DNA from: Dendrophyllia cribrosa
Taxonomy: Eukaryota; Cnidaria; Anthozoa; Scleractinia; Dendrophylliidae
Direction: 5' to 3'
DNA length: 64,000 nucleotides
NCBI GenBank assembly: GCA_024195265.1
Contig: JAJLRJ010000004.1
Location: 36,191,530-36,255,529, forward strand
The position numbers and the translations under genes were made by a program. Position 1 is the stretch's first letter; each line of letters begins with the position of its first letter. The notes under the pieces are model-generated. The model had not been told where the DNA came from, did no database searches, and was given only the letters and a program-made list of their open reading frames with translations. Shown piece after piece: positions 59,601 through 64,000 of the stretch.

Positions 59601-60577
59601 ATCCACCACTAGCCACCTCCACTTCGGTGAATATTTGTTAATTATAACAATTGTAACAAGAATTCAGTTGCTCTCGTAAGTACACTGATTGTGTTTCTTA
59701 ACAAGTTTCACAGGACGTCCGCTACACATCGTATATTCCTCTTCTTAAATATTACATTAGCTTCTTATAACATGAACAAAAAGTGATGTACACACGCGTA
59801 GTGCTGTTCAGTTAATATGCTGCTCGTCCTTATTTCTCACAGTCGGAACAGAAAGTGGGAATGCGTCTCGCAGTCTGACCGATCGCTTCAATGGTCCTGG
59901 CATGGAAAAATTACAAGAGACGTCCAGTGGATTAGCTGGTGTTTTGGCCCAGAACAAACAGGTGAGAGGCACCCCCCCCCCCCCCCTCCCCCCCCCCCCT
60001 CCCCCCCCCTCCCCCCCCCCCCTCCCCCCCCCCCCCCCGGAATTTTTACAACTGCATTGACTAGAATGGGGTTGCATTTTCAACAGAGTGATTAGAATGG
60101 GGTTACATTTTCAAGAAGACTTCCTCATTGGAAATTGATAGATCTCGAAACCGCTCGAATGACTGAAATGTGTGTCCGTTTTGGAAATGACCGCTAAATA
60201 TCTCAATTATGGCGGCAAAACGAGAAGTCAGACACTTAGAATCGAAAAGTGGCTAAGTCGGGATCGCGTAATTACATTAGCAAAAAAAGTAAAGCGAATG
60301 ATACACGGTTCAACATCGTTCAATGTTTGTTGCTCAGTAAATGTTGAACGAGGCTGCAATTCAACATATTAGAACGATTGACTGAGGTCGTTCAACAAGT
60401 TGCAACCGGTTGAAATCAGTTTAATGTGGTTTATTTCAGGCTCTTTTAGAAAGAGGTGAGAAGCTCTCTGAACTGGAGCAGAGAACTGAGCAGATGAATT
60501 TTCGAGCCAAGGCCTTCGCGGACGCTGCTCATCAGCTGCAACTCAAGTACAAAGATAAGAAGTGGTACCAGGTCTGA
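26408..60577 (+). CDS. STXBP5: Tomosyn (syntaxin-binding protein 5 family), 27 coding exons
   Basis: Cytosolic regulator of exocytosis. Tomosyns bind syntaxin and SNAP-25 through an R-SNARE tail, competing with synaptobrevin, while two WD40 beta-propellers of the Lgl type do further regulation. The 27 exons join in consistent phase into 3,345 bases (1,114 residues plus stop), close to the roughly 1,150 residues of vertebrate relatives. Family landmarks in order: RYGFPFTPTCLAYDPVQSIL (43-62), DYVHLWNLRQ, FSSKWLYVGTQRGNIHVVNV, HPGPVVHI, LLLGFESGTVVVWSL, ADGTLTIWSL, HSDGSVKFW, SPCLWVGTALG, a GFFSSLFS...LDREQL linker (about 1010-1029), and R-SNARE 1070-1108 with zero-layer Arg1084, ending YKDKKWYQV. 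The start is the first Met opening the family N-terminus. No gene in the window overlaps it. Confidence 0.93.
27447..32681 (+). other. Tomosyn intron 3 (5.2 kb), repeat-rich
   Basis: It contains a low-complexity ATTGTGGACTG-like stretch (28,440-28,870) and a word GGAAACCGGACATGATTGTG recurring near 30,220 and 30,400. It also contains a G-run (31,267-31,292) and an inverted-repeat element (31,292-31,586). A 71-codon frame at 29,609-29,824 has no recognised domain. No gene called. Confidence 0.6.
31292..31586. mobile_element. Miniature inverted-repeat element in tomosyn intron 3
   Basis: GACTCCCATATAAAAATGAC at the left pairs with GTCATTTTTATATGGGAGTC at the right. The interior holds several CCCTAAAAGGTACC words. 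A run of 26 G immediately precedes the left end. The design is analogous to the element in ligand-2 intron 2, which also has GGTACC words and a G-tract. Confidence 0.75.
33897..33980 (+). mobile_element. Possible tRNA-related SINE
   Basis: TGGTTGAGTGG resembles a pol III A box and, about 50 bases on, AGTTCAAGTC resembles a B box. There is no cloverleaf that I can close. Weak call. Confidence 0.3.
34279..34450 (+). repeat. CAT and TA microsatellites in tomosyn intron 6
   Basis: A (CAT)n run of about eight units near 34,279-34,303 and a TA-rich run near 34,420-34,452. Confidence 0.8.
34505..34990 (+). pseudogene. Possible Helitron-type ORF remnant
   Basis: The frame reads TPLERERRLEIQRDRATHT and, after stops and a frame change, NETDQERRHRLE. 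Repeated 'TPxERExRLxxxR' modules occur in the N-terminal region of Helitron replicase-helicase proteins and related proteins. Several stops interrupt it and no Rep or helicase motif is present, so it would be a dead fragment. Recognition is by motif style only. Confidence 0.3.
36118..36152 (+). repeat. 35-bp poly(dG) tract in tomosyn intron 6
   Basis: Uninterrupted G-run inside a GGCGATTATTT-flanked repeat. Similar long runs elsewhere include 16,044-16,080 (37 G), 47,581-47,617 (37 C), 25,363-25,389 (27 C), 40,687-40,711 (25 C), 62,459-62,481 (23 G) and a C/T tract at 59,972-60,038. Confidence 0.9.
37707..37858. mobile_element. Miniature inverted-repeat element, TATATCAAACAC family (copy b)
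   Basis: Ends TATATCAAACAC and GTGTTTGATAT enclose GTTTCATCAAATATCCAAAC and its inverted partner. Same family as 12,407-12,548. It ends about 45 bases before tomosyn exon 8. Confidence 0.7.
38134..38325. mobile_element. Miniature inverted-repeat element in tomosyn intron 8
   Basis: The left half from ATAGACAAATTCGGCTAA pairs with the right half ending TTCGGCTGATGCATTGTTGT on the opposite strand. GTACCCAATTCAAACCTT is matched by AAGGTTTGAATTGGGTAC. About 60-70 bases per arm. Confidence 0.75.
39336..39954. mobile_element. Pogo/Tigger-like element with a nested insertion
   Basis: The left end CAGTTGAACCTC and the right end ending in TTCAACTG enclose subterminal words for GGACACC/GGTGTCC. A second inverted pair, GGGCTCGAAATT (39,397-39,408) and AATTTCGAGCCC (39,810-39,821), marks a nested insertion. 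No transposase. Confidence 0.65.
40815..50333 (+). CDS. STXBP5: Tomosyn exons 10-18 (residues 293-780)
   Basis: Coding exons: 40815..40960, 42096..42174, 43452..43617, 45200..45270, 45650..45690, 46616..46890, 48475..48737, 49368..49456 and 50004..50333. Exon 14 is only 41 nt. Exons 13-15 read PWPIIGGILGEPPESATAEL, IVTGHSDGSVKFWAASSAVL, then TCLYKLSTSKIFEK, a highly conserved tomosyn core. Exon 18 (330 nt) corresponds to the hypervariable linker. It carries a basic, proline-rich stretch at about residues 713-730 (RRKSRPPRPPPPVRR) in place of the Lys/Ser-rich segment of vertebrate proteins. Confidence 0.9.
41640..41950 (+). repeat. Minisatellite, GACACCTCTGTAAGA unit
   Basis: About 15-20 degenerate copies of a 15-21-bp unit. 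It can be read as open frames on the minus strand with a repeated LLQRCPSYRGV-like peptide, which is an artefact. Related words also occur at 33,320-33,480 and 41,985-42,070. Confidence 0.8.
42200..42400 (+). repeat. Dispersed repeat (CTGATTGGTTC family)
   Basis: Shares ordered words with 55,700-55,915 and 62,265-62,345: a CACTTTCTCAA block, AAACCAAAACCAAT, then TCTGATTGGTTC and GTTGTGATTG. The CCAAT-like inverted words give it a partly palindromic form. Family unknown to me. Confidence 0.6.
44648..44911 (+). repeat. Three tandem copies of an 87-88-bp unit in tomosyn intron 12
   Basis: Units start at 44,648, 44,735 and 44,823. Each includes ACTTTTGAGTCTGTTGATG and GGTGTGACCATTCAAATGAA. The plus frame repeats a peptide around FESVDEILWCDHSNETS, but the unit length is not a multiple of three throughout and no exon signals bound it. 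Confidence 0.8.
46063..46400 (-). mobile_element. Probable retroelement 3' end in antisense, with (AATC)n tail
   Basis: Five to six copies of AATC at 46,063-46,090 are followed by CTTTATTTAACATGGTCAGTG. Read on the minus strand this is an AATAAAG signal followed by a GATT-repeat tail, typical of LINE/SINE 3' ends. A similar CTTTATTTAGACACGGTAAAC start occurs at 51,228. Confidence 0.5.
47322..47480 (+). mobile_element. tRNA-derived SINE in tomosyn intron 15
   Basis: TAGCTCAGTTAG is a good pol III A box, and GGGTTCAAATCCCAGC about 50 bases later is a good B box with a closed T-arm. The 5' part therefore resembles a tRNA gene, ending near GACAACCA. The acceptor stem and anticodon arm do not close properly and the copy continues into a unique tail, so it is a SINE and not a working tRNA gene. 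Confidence 0.65.
47877..48023. mobile_element. 147-bp miniature inverted-repeat element
   Basis: ATAGACCTTTCCCGCATTCC at the left and GGAATGCGGGAAAGGTCTAT at the right are perfect 20-bp inverted ends, with a further GAGGCT/AGCCTC pair inside. It lies in tomosyn intron 15. Confidence 0.85.
50395..50547. mobile_element. Miniature inverted-repeat element just after tomosyn exon 18
   Basis: TTATAGATCACAGATGACGT and CAAAATGTGGTAAG in the left arm pair with CTTACCACATTTTG and ATCTTCTGTGATCTATAA in the right arm. It starts about 60 bases past the exon-18 donor. Confidence 0.75.
50820..60577 (+). CDS. STXBP5: Tomosyn exons 19-27 (second propeller end and R-SNARE, residues 780-1114)
   Basis: Coding exons: 50820..50939, 52278..52397, 53845..53915, 55480..55588, 57567..57678, 58147..58242, 59021..59142, 59843..59961 and 60440..60577 (TGA). 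The last exon holds the R-SNARE helix. The exon-21 donor (GTTAGA), the exon-22 donor (GTTAG) and the exon-23 donor (GTTAG) are weaker than the GTAAG of most other introns here, and exons 21 and 23 border tandem duplications. Direct joining of 21 to 22 keeps frame and restores the conserved EREAKVYMLPT reading. Confidence 0.9.
52694..53083. repeat. Fullest copy of a dispersed inverted-end repeat
   Basis: Begins AAAGGGGCATTGTCACGG and ends GGTGACAGTGTCCCTTT, an imperfect inverted pair. The right part matches fragments in both ligand introns (4580-4770, 16,560-16,700) and at 6540-6640. Another end copy (GGGACAGTGTCCCTTTGA) is near 53,780. Confidence 0.65.
54126..54189 (+). other. Tomosyn chimeric mini-exon 1 (64 nt, frame-breaking)
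   Basis: Bounded by a TTTGAAG acceptor copied from exon 22 and a GAAGCCAAG/GTTAG donor copied from exon 21. It has four extra bases (CAGT) relative to the later copies, so inclusion would shift the reading frame. No evidence of use can be seen from DNA alone. Confidence 0.6.
54400..55269 (+). other. Four in-frame 60-nt chimeric mini-exons
   Basis: Candidates are 54400..54459, 54670..54729, 54940..54999 and 55210..55269. Each starts in phase 0 with VYMLPTCHTNPKSFS (exon-22 sequence) and ends EREAK (exon-21 sequence) before a GT donor; introns between them are 210 bases. Each would add exactly 20 residues to the second propeller after residue 883, with no stop. Both splice sites derive from functional ones, so inclusion is plausible but unproven. 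Confidence 0.6.
55640..55920 (+). repeat. Dispersed repeat (CTGATTGGTTC family), second copy
   Basis: Ordered words CACTTTCTCAACCAATCAGA, AAACCAAAACCAAT, TCTGATTGGTTCATTGGATT and GTTGTGATTGGCCA, as in 42,200-42,400 and 62,265-62,345. It overlaps open frames that I do not consider genes. Confidence 0.6.
56226..56803. mobile_element. Large foldback element in tomosyn intron 22
   Basis: The left arm 56,228-56,375 (AATACTCAGCGCGTTCCGCT, then AATCGGGAACGGATT) pairs with the right arm 56,650-56,800 in reverse. Arms are about 140 bases and nearly complementary. The loop of about 280 bases has a 79-codon frame without a known domain. Confidence 0.8.
57105..57355. mobile_element. Miniature inverted-repeat element, GGCCCGTTTACAC ends
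   Basis: GGCCCGTTTACACAGGCGAT at the left and an imperfect complement (GCATGTGTCAACCGGCCC) at the right. Multiple GCGAT/TCGC words lie inside. No coding capacity. Confidence 0.55.
57633..57900 (+). repeat. 103-bp tandem duplication across the exon-23 donor
   Basis: Units starting CGCC(G/C)CTTATGGATGTAG at 57,633, 57,736 and 57,839 are spaced 103 bases; a fourth truncated copy is near 57,889. The first unit covers the last 46 bases of exon 23 plus its donor. The second repeats the donor (GAATACAG/GTTAG at 57,781-57,782). Use of the second donor would hit an in-frame TAG. Confidence 0.85.
58484..58582 (+). repeat. GCGAGTCAACTT minisatellite in tomosyn intron 24
   Basis: About eight copies of the 12-base word GCGAGTCAACTT and variants. 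Both strands are open across it because of the repeat; no gene is implied. Flanking CCGTTTAGCCA words occur on both sides. Confidence 0.8.
59531..59645. repeat. Long near-perfect hairpin in tomosyn intron 25
   Basis: ACAAATATTCACC, then GGTGGCCAGTGGTGGATATTT, pairs with AAATATCCACCACTAGCCACC, then GGTGAATATTTGT, around a very short loop near 59,585. It is a long self-complementary hairpin of roughly 50 base pairs. Confidence 0.75.
59972..60038 (+). repeat. C-rich tract with interspersed T
   Basis: Runs of C broken by single T over about 67 bases, starting about 10 bases after the exon-26 donor. Peptide frames of poly-Pro or poly-Gly across it are artefacts. Confidence 0.9.
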
Positions 60578-61006
60578 CAGCCTTGTCACGTGATCGCGTT
60601 AGCCAGCAAGCCTGTGGTGGCATGCTCAGTCCGGTTACAGCTGCGTCGCGATCGTTCAGTAGGATCTCGACAACTCGAACACTATACAGTTTCCCATGTT
60701 TCCCTTAGTTATAGATATTAGTTAGATTGAACAGTTTTTTGTTTCCCCCCTGACGTTTCAGTAATGAATCTACTGTAGGTCAAGTAGGCTCAATTTTCAG
60801 CCGTTTCGTGTTGAGAAGAGGTTGAAAACTGGACTCAGAACAGCTGGAAATCGAGTCTAATATTTGCATACAAAGTTAAGTGTGCAGTGCTATGAAACCT
60901 GCGATACACACAAGCTCAGCTCCTCCCCTAAAACGTAGTCAGAAAGGGGTCTGGTCAGAAAGTATGCATAAATGACGAAAGGATGGCCAGTTTTATTGCC
61001 AAATGC

Positions 61007-61012
61007 AATAAA
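61007..61012 (+). promoter_or_regulatory. Possible tomosyn polyadenylation signal
   Basis: First AATAAA that I find downstream of the TGA, about 430 bases past the stop. Intervening DNA contains an AGGCTC...CAGCCG miniature element (60,787-60,862). Non-canonical signals could be used earlier. Confidence 0.3.
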
Positions 61013-61280
61013 TGTTCTTAAGTTAACTGGCGCTTTTTGATACGCAAGATCAAAGCGCGAGTAACGAGCGAGCGCGGTGCGTGAGTCACGCTCGTTCGCT
61101 CGTTGTTCGCGCTTAGAGTTCACGCTCCGCAAAGCGTCTTTTACGTAGTCTACAGTTCAAACAGGTTTATTGAGGTTGGAAATGAAAAGCACCAAATTTG
61201 AAATAAACTTCCTGGGGCGCTTATTCGAGGGTTCAGATTTTTTGAAAGGGTTTGGCAGATCTGCCCTCCGCAACCTTCGA

Positions 61281-61331
61281 CCCCAGGGTCTCTCTTCTTC
61301 CCGTCCCCGGAAGAAGAAAGACCCTGGGAAC
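61281..61331. repeat. Hairpin CCAGGGTCTCTCTTCTTCC
   Basis: CCCAGGGTCTCTCTTCTTCC pairs with GGAAGAAGAAAGACCCTGGG around GTCCCC. This is a common-looking foldback repeat in this genome type. The 113-codon frame over it is not convincing. Confidence 0.65.
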
Positions 61332-61339
61332 GAGATTGA

Positions 61340-62064
61340 TGCCCTCCGTTGCTTTCTTATTCCCAACTTTAACTACCTGAATCAAACCACAGGCTCACTA
61401 TTCTCTGTTTGTATGGTGTACTGTGCATATGTAATGGTCGTATCGGATTATAGAACTAGCATCAATAAGCTAAATTTAGGGCTCTTAACACTGATGAAAA
61501 CGAAGAAATAACTCTTAAAATCACTGCCCTGTTGTTTAACTTTGTTTTTCTGTGTATATTTTGGTGATTTGTGGCTCGTGAAAGCCTTATTTTCAAATTA
61601 ACGGTTCGACTCGCTCATTGAAGGAGTTTTATAAACCGGTACGGCGATTACAGATGCACAGTACACCACACAAACGGAGGATGGTAAACCTGTGATCAAA
61701 CCATTGCATATGGTTTGATTTCGGTAGTGAAGCAGCACTTGGTGTCTTTGTTTTCATAATTGAACTCAAGTGAAATTTTGAGAAAATTGAAACGAATTTC
61801 TTCTTTTAGGTAAAAGGTTAATAAAAGTGACCGCTACTAGAAATATTATTGCAGTATATTACTGAGAAACTTCGACAAGTGTTCGTAAAAAAATGAACAT
61901 CTTGTTACAGGTTTGACTACAAGCGTGAAATTCTGTGGCATCTATGTTTCTGTGTTTTTTATATTCCACAGGAAAAAGATGCCAAAATGTGCTGGACTAA
62001 GTGAGATTTGTGAATATCGCTTATCAGATTAAGCCAAATTATGGCTTCTGGTGATAAAAAGAGT
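61340..62064. other. Intergenic, no recognised gene
   Basis: No supported coding region or named repeat. Confidence 0.4.
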
Positions 62065-62232
62065 AAGGGCCTGGTCGCACTAAAGTCAAAAACAAAAATT
62101 TGCCCGTGCAAAAATCGAGGAAAACAAAAGAAACCGCTCCGGTGGGACACGCTTTTTGTGGAATGTTTTTGTTTTTATGTCATTTTGCACGGGCTAATTT
62201 TGTTTTTGACTGTAGTGCGACCAGGCCTTTAC
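62065..62232. mobile_element. 168-bp miniature inverted-repeat element
   Basis: GGGCCTGGTCGCACTAAAGT and CAAAAACAAAA at the left pair with TTTTGTTTTTGAC and TAGTGCGACCAGGCC at the right; GCCCGTGCAAAA also has its inverse. No coding capacity. Confidence 0.8.
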
Positions 62233-62458
62233 CGCTACGTTAAATTGTTTAGAGTGATTTTCAATTGAGTGCTTGGCACTGGCCACATGTGTTTTGAGTT
62301 TTGATTGGTTCATTGAATTGTCTGCATCTGTTGTGATTGGCCATCACTCGACTGTAAACCGCTCTAAACGAATAGTTGTTGATGTAGTTTTGTACTTACA
62401 ATTTTAGGAGCCGCAGAAAATAAATCCTACTAGAAAATGTCTTAAATAATTAGCAAAT

Positions 62459-63390
62459 GGGGGGGGGGGGGGGGGGGGGGGTACCATCATGTAAACAGTT
62501 ACTCAGTTACTGTATGTTAATAAATAAGAACGTTCCACGGCTTATACCTAGCTATCGTGTAACATTTCTGTCTATACAAGTCGTGTGAAAAGTGTTAAAA
62601 TAGTTACTAGGTATTAAGATTACTAGAGGATAGTGATAAAGGAAGTATAAAAAAAAATTATGTGAAGTTACTGTGAAGAAAGACTAACAAATCGAGATAT
62701 ACCACTTAACGGACGGGGGGGCGGGGGGGGGGGGGGGAGGAGAAGAAACGCTTTTCCCATCCTGTTCGAGCCGGTTTCTGTCTGGCAAATGATTTTCTGG
62801 CTACGTTATTTGCTTGTTTCGCTTCTCTCACTGCCTCGTTATTGTACCCACAGTTCAAGTAAATTAGAGCGCAAAGAATGATGGGAAGGAAAAAAGGCGA
62901 GGCGTCTCTTTCCTGGATTTTTCTCCTTCCCGTGGTGCCTCGCGATTCGCTGATTTGCAGTAGCTCGAGCTTCCCGCAAAGCGTGTGGTGCAAAGGGCCT
63001 GTAAAGGAGACAGGCTACTCGACTATACTTGAGAGAAAGGGCAGGATAAATTTCTTGTCTAAAGGGTCAAATCGAAAGGTCCGAAACAGTTTATTTTCTC
63101 GTAGGCGACCACCCTCGGGGCCAGGATAGATTGTCACGGAACAGAAATGGTCCGCGCGTACGAGAATGTCTAAAATAATACTAATCTTTTATTGGGAAAC
63201 CAAAGTTACCGTAAGGTGATTTACAGAAGAGTCCTAAAACATTATAAAGTACAATAATAAACTAATCAAAATCTAAAATTATATCAATTTAACATATTTA
63301 TTTGTTTATTCAAAAAAAAGATCATTTCTTAAAACAAGCCAGAGTTGGGCTTCACGTAGAGGCATGCTTATATTGTTCGTGTCATCTGTG
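62459..63390. other. Intergenic with G-runs, no gene seen
   Basis: G-runs at 62,459-62,481 and about 62,716-62,738. Open frames at 62,706-63,129 overlap on opposite strands and have no domain. Confidence 0.4.
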
Positions 63391-63392
63391 GA

Positions 63393-63590
63393 AAAATACT
63401 GTTTGACTGAGAAACGTTTTGACTAGACTTGTTAAAGATAGTCGCTTACGAGTGAGTCTAAATACTGTGTTTGACTGAAATATTTTAAACGGGATTTCAT
63501 AAAGATGGTCGCTTACGAGAGAGTAACTACAGCGTTTGACTGAAAAAAATTCAAACAAGATTTTATAAAAATGACCGCTGATGGGAGAGG
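63393..63590 (+). repeat. Three degenerate ~67-bp tandem units
   Basis: Each unit has GTTTGACTGA, then (A/G)AGAT(A/G)GTCGCTTACGAG or its decayed form (TGACCGCTGATGGGAG in the third). Units begin near 63,399, 63,467 and 63,532. Confidence 0.65.
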
Positions 63591-64000
63591 AAGTGATTCT
63601 CGTCTCCAGAGCCGCTCGTGCTCAGGCTCCAACGGTTGTTTCGTTTAAGATGATTGAGAGCCACGTGATTTAGAACATTGATTTGAACCGAAAGTCATAA
63701 AAAACATCGATTGACATTTGAGCTTTTGTACTTTAGGTAATATTTCAGTCAGTAAATCAATTTCAGAAAAGAGGTCCCGTTCTATTTTGCTTACCCGTAG
63801 GAAGTCTATTAAAGTAACCTGAATCAGGCCAACCTGCAGCCAACGACCCGCCACAGAATTAGAAGTAAGTAGATTACGATTGTGAAATTATACTTTTAAA
63901 CAATTTTGGAGTCAGATCATTGTATGAGAATTTAGTTATACATAGTTACAAACGATTTTGTATTGTTCTGTTTTCAGATCGAATAATTGCAATATCAACT

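Noticed and set aside
59808..60095. Gly-rich and Pro-rich 91-92-codon frames
   Set aside because: They are translations of the C/T tract after exon 26; only 59,843-59,961 is coding.

Overview
The window is nuclear DNA from a multicellular animal. Genes are split into many GT-AG exons, the DNA is AT-rich, and non-coding stretches are packed with small inverted-repeat transposons, LINE and SINE pieces, minisatellites and long poly(dG)/poly(dC) runs. The gene content (TGF-beta ligands, a tomosyn with an R-SNARE tail), compact introns and repeat style point to an anthozoan cnidarian, most likely a stony coral. The species cannot be fixed from this sequence alone.

Region 1 (1-3,600) holds inverted-repeat elements, a decayed hAT transposase fragment and a hammerhead-like motif, but no intact gene. 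Region 2 (about 3,600-17,850) is a large inverted duplication. Two paralogous three-exon TGF-beta/BMP-type ligand genes point away from each other: complement(3902..5990) and 14780..17436. The arms share promoter, exons and introns. The roughly 4-kb spacer carries a LINE with a 700-codon open reverse-transcriptase ORF. The prodomains of the two ligands are nearly identical, while the mature ligand domains have diverged strongly, which reverses the usual TGF-beta pattern.

Region 3 (17,850-26,400) is transposon-rich intergenic DNA: a foldback element interrupted by a pogo-like element that is itself interrupted, hAT-like miniature elements, and an array of a 12-bp perfect palindrome.

Region 4 (26,408-60,577) is one complete gene, a tomosyn/STXBP5 orthologue. 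I reconstructed 27 coding exons whose phases all match, giving a 1,114-residue protein with two WD40 beta-propellers and a C-terminal R-SNARE ending in the family's characteristic tail. Between exons 21 and 22 lies a roughly 270-bp tandem array. It has generated five chimeric mini-exons, each with a copy of the exon-22 acceptor and a copy of the exon-21 donor. Four are exactly 60 nt and in frame (a 20-residue module each); the first is 64 nt and would break the frame. A second partial tandem duplication straddles the exon-23 donor. These are the most unusual structures in the window.

Region 5 (60,578-64,000) has a possible tomosyn polyadenylation signal, more miniature elements and a short tandem repeat, with no recognisable gene. 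The ligands would act as secreted signalling proteins and tomosyn as a cytosolic regulator of SNARE assembly; nothing in the window links the two functionally.
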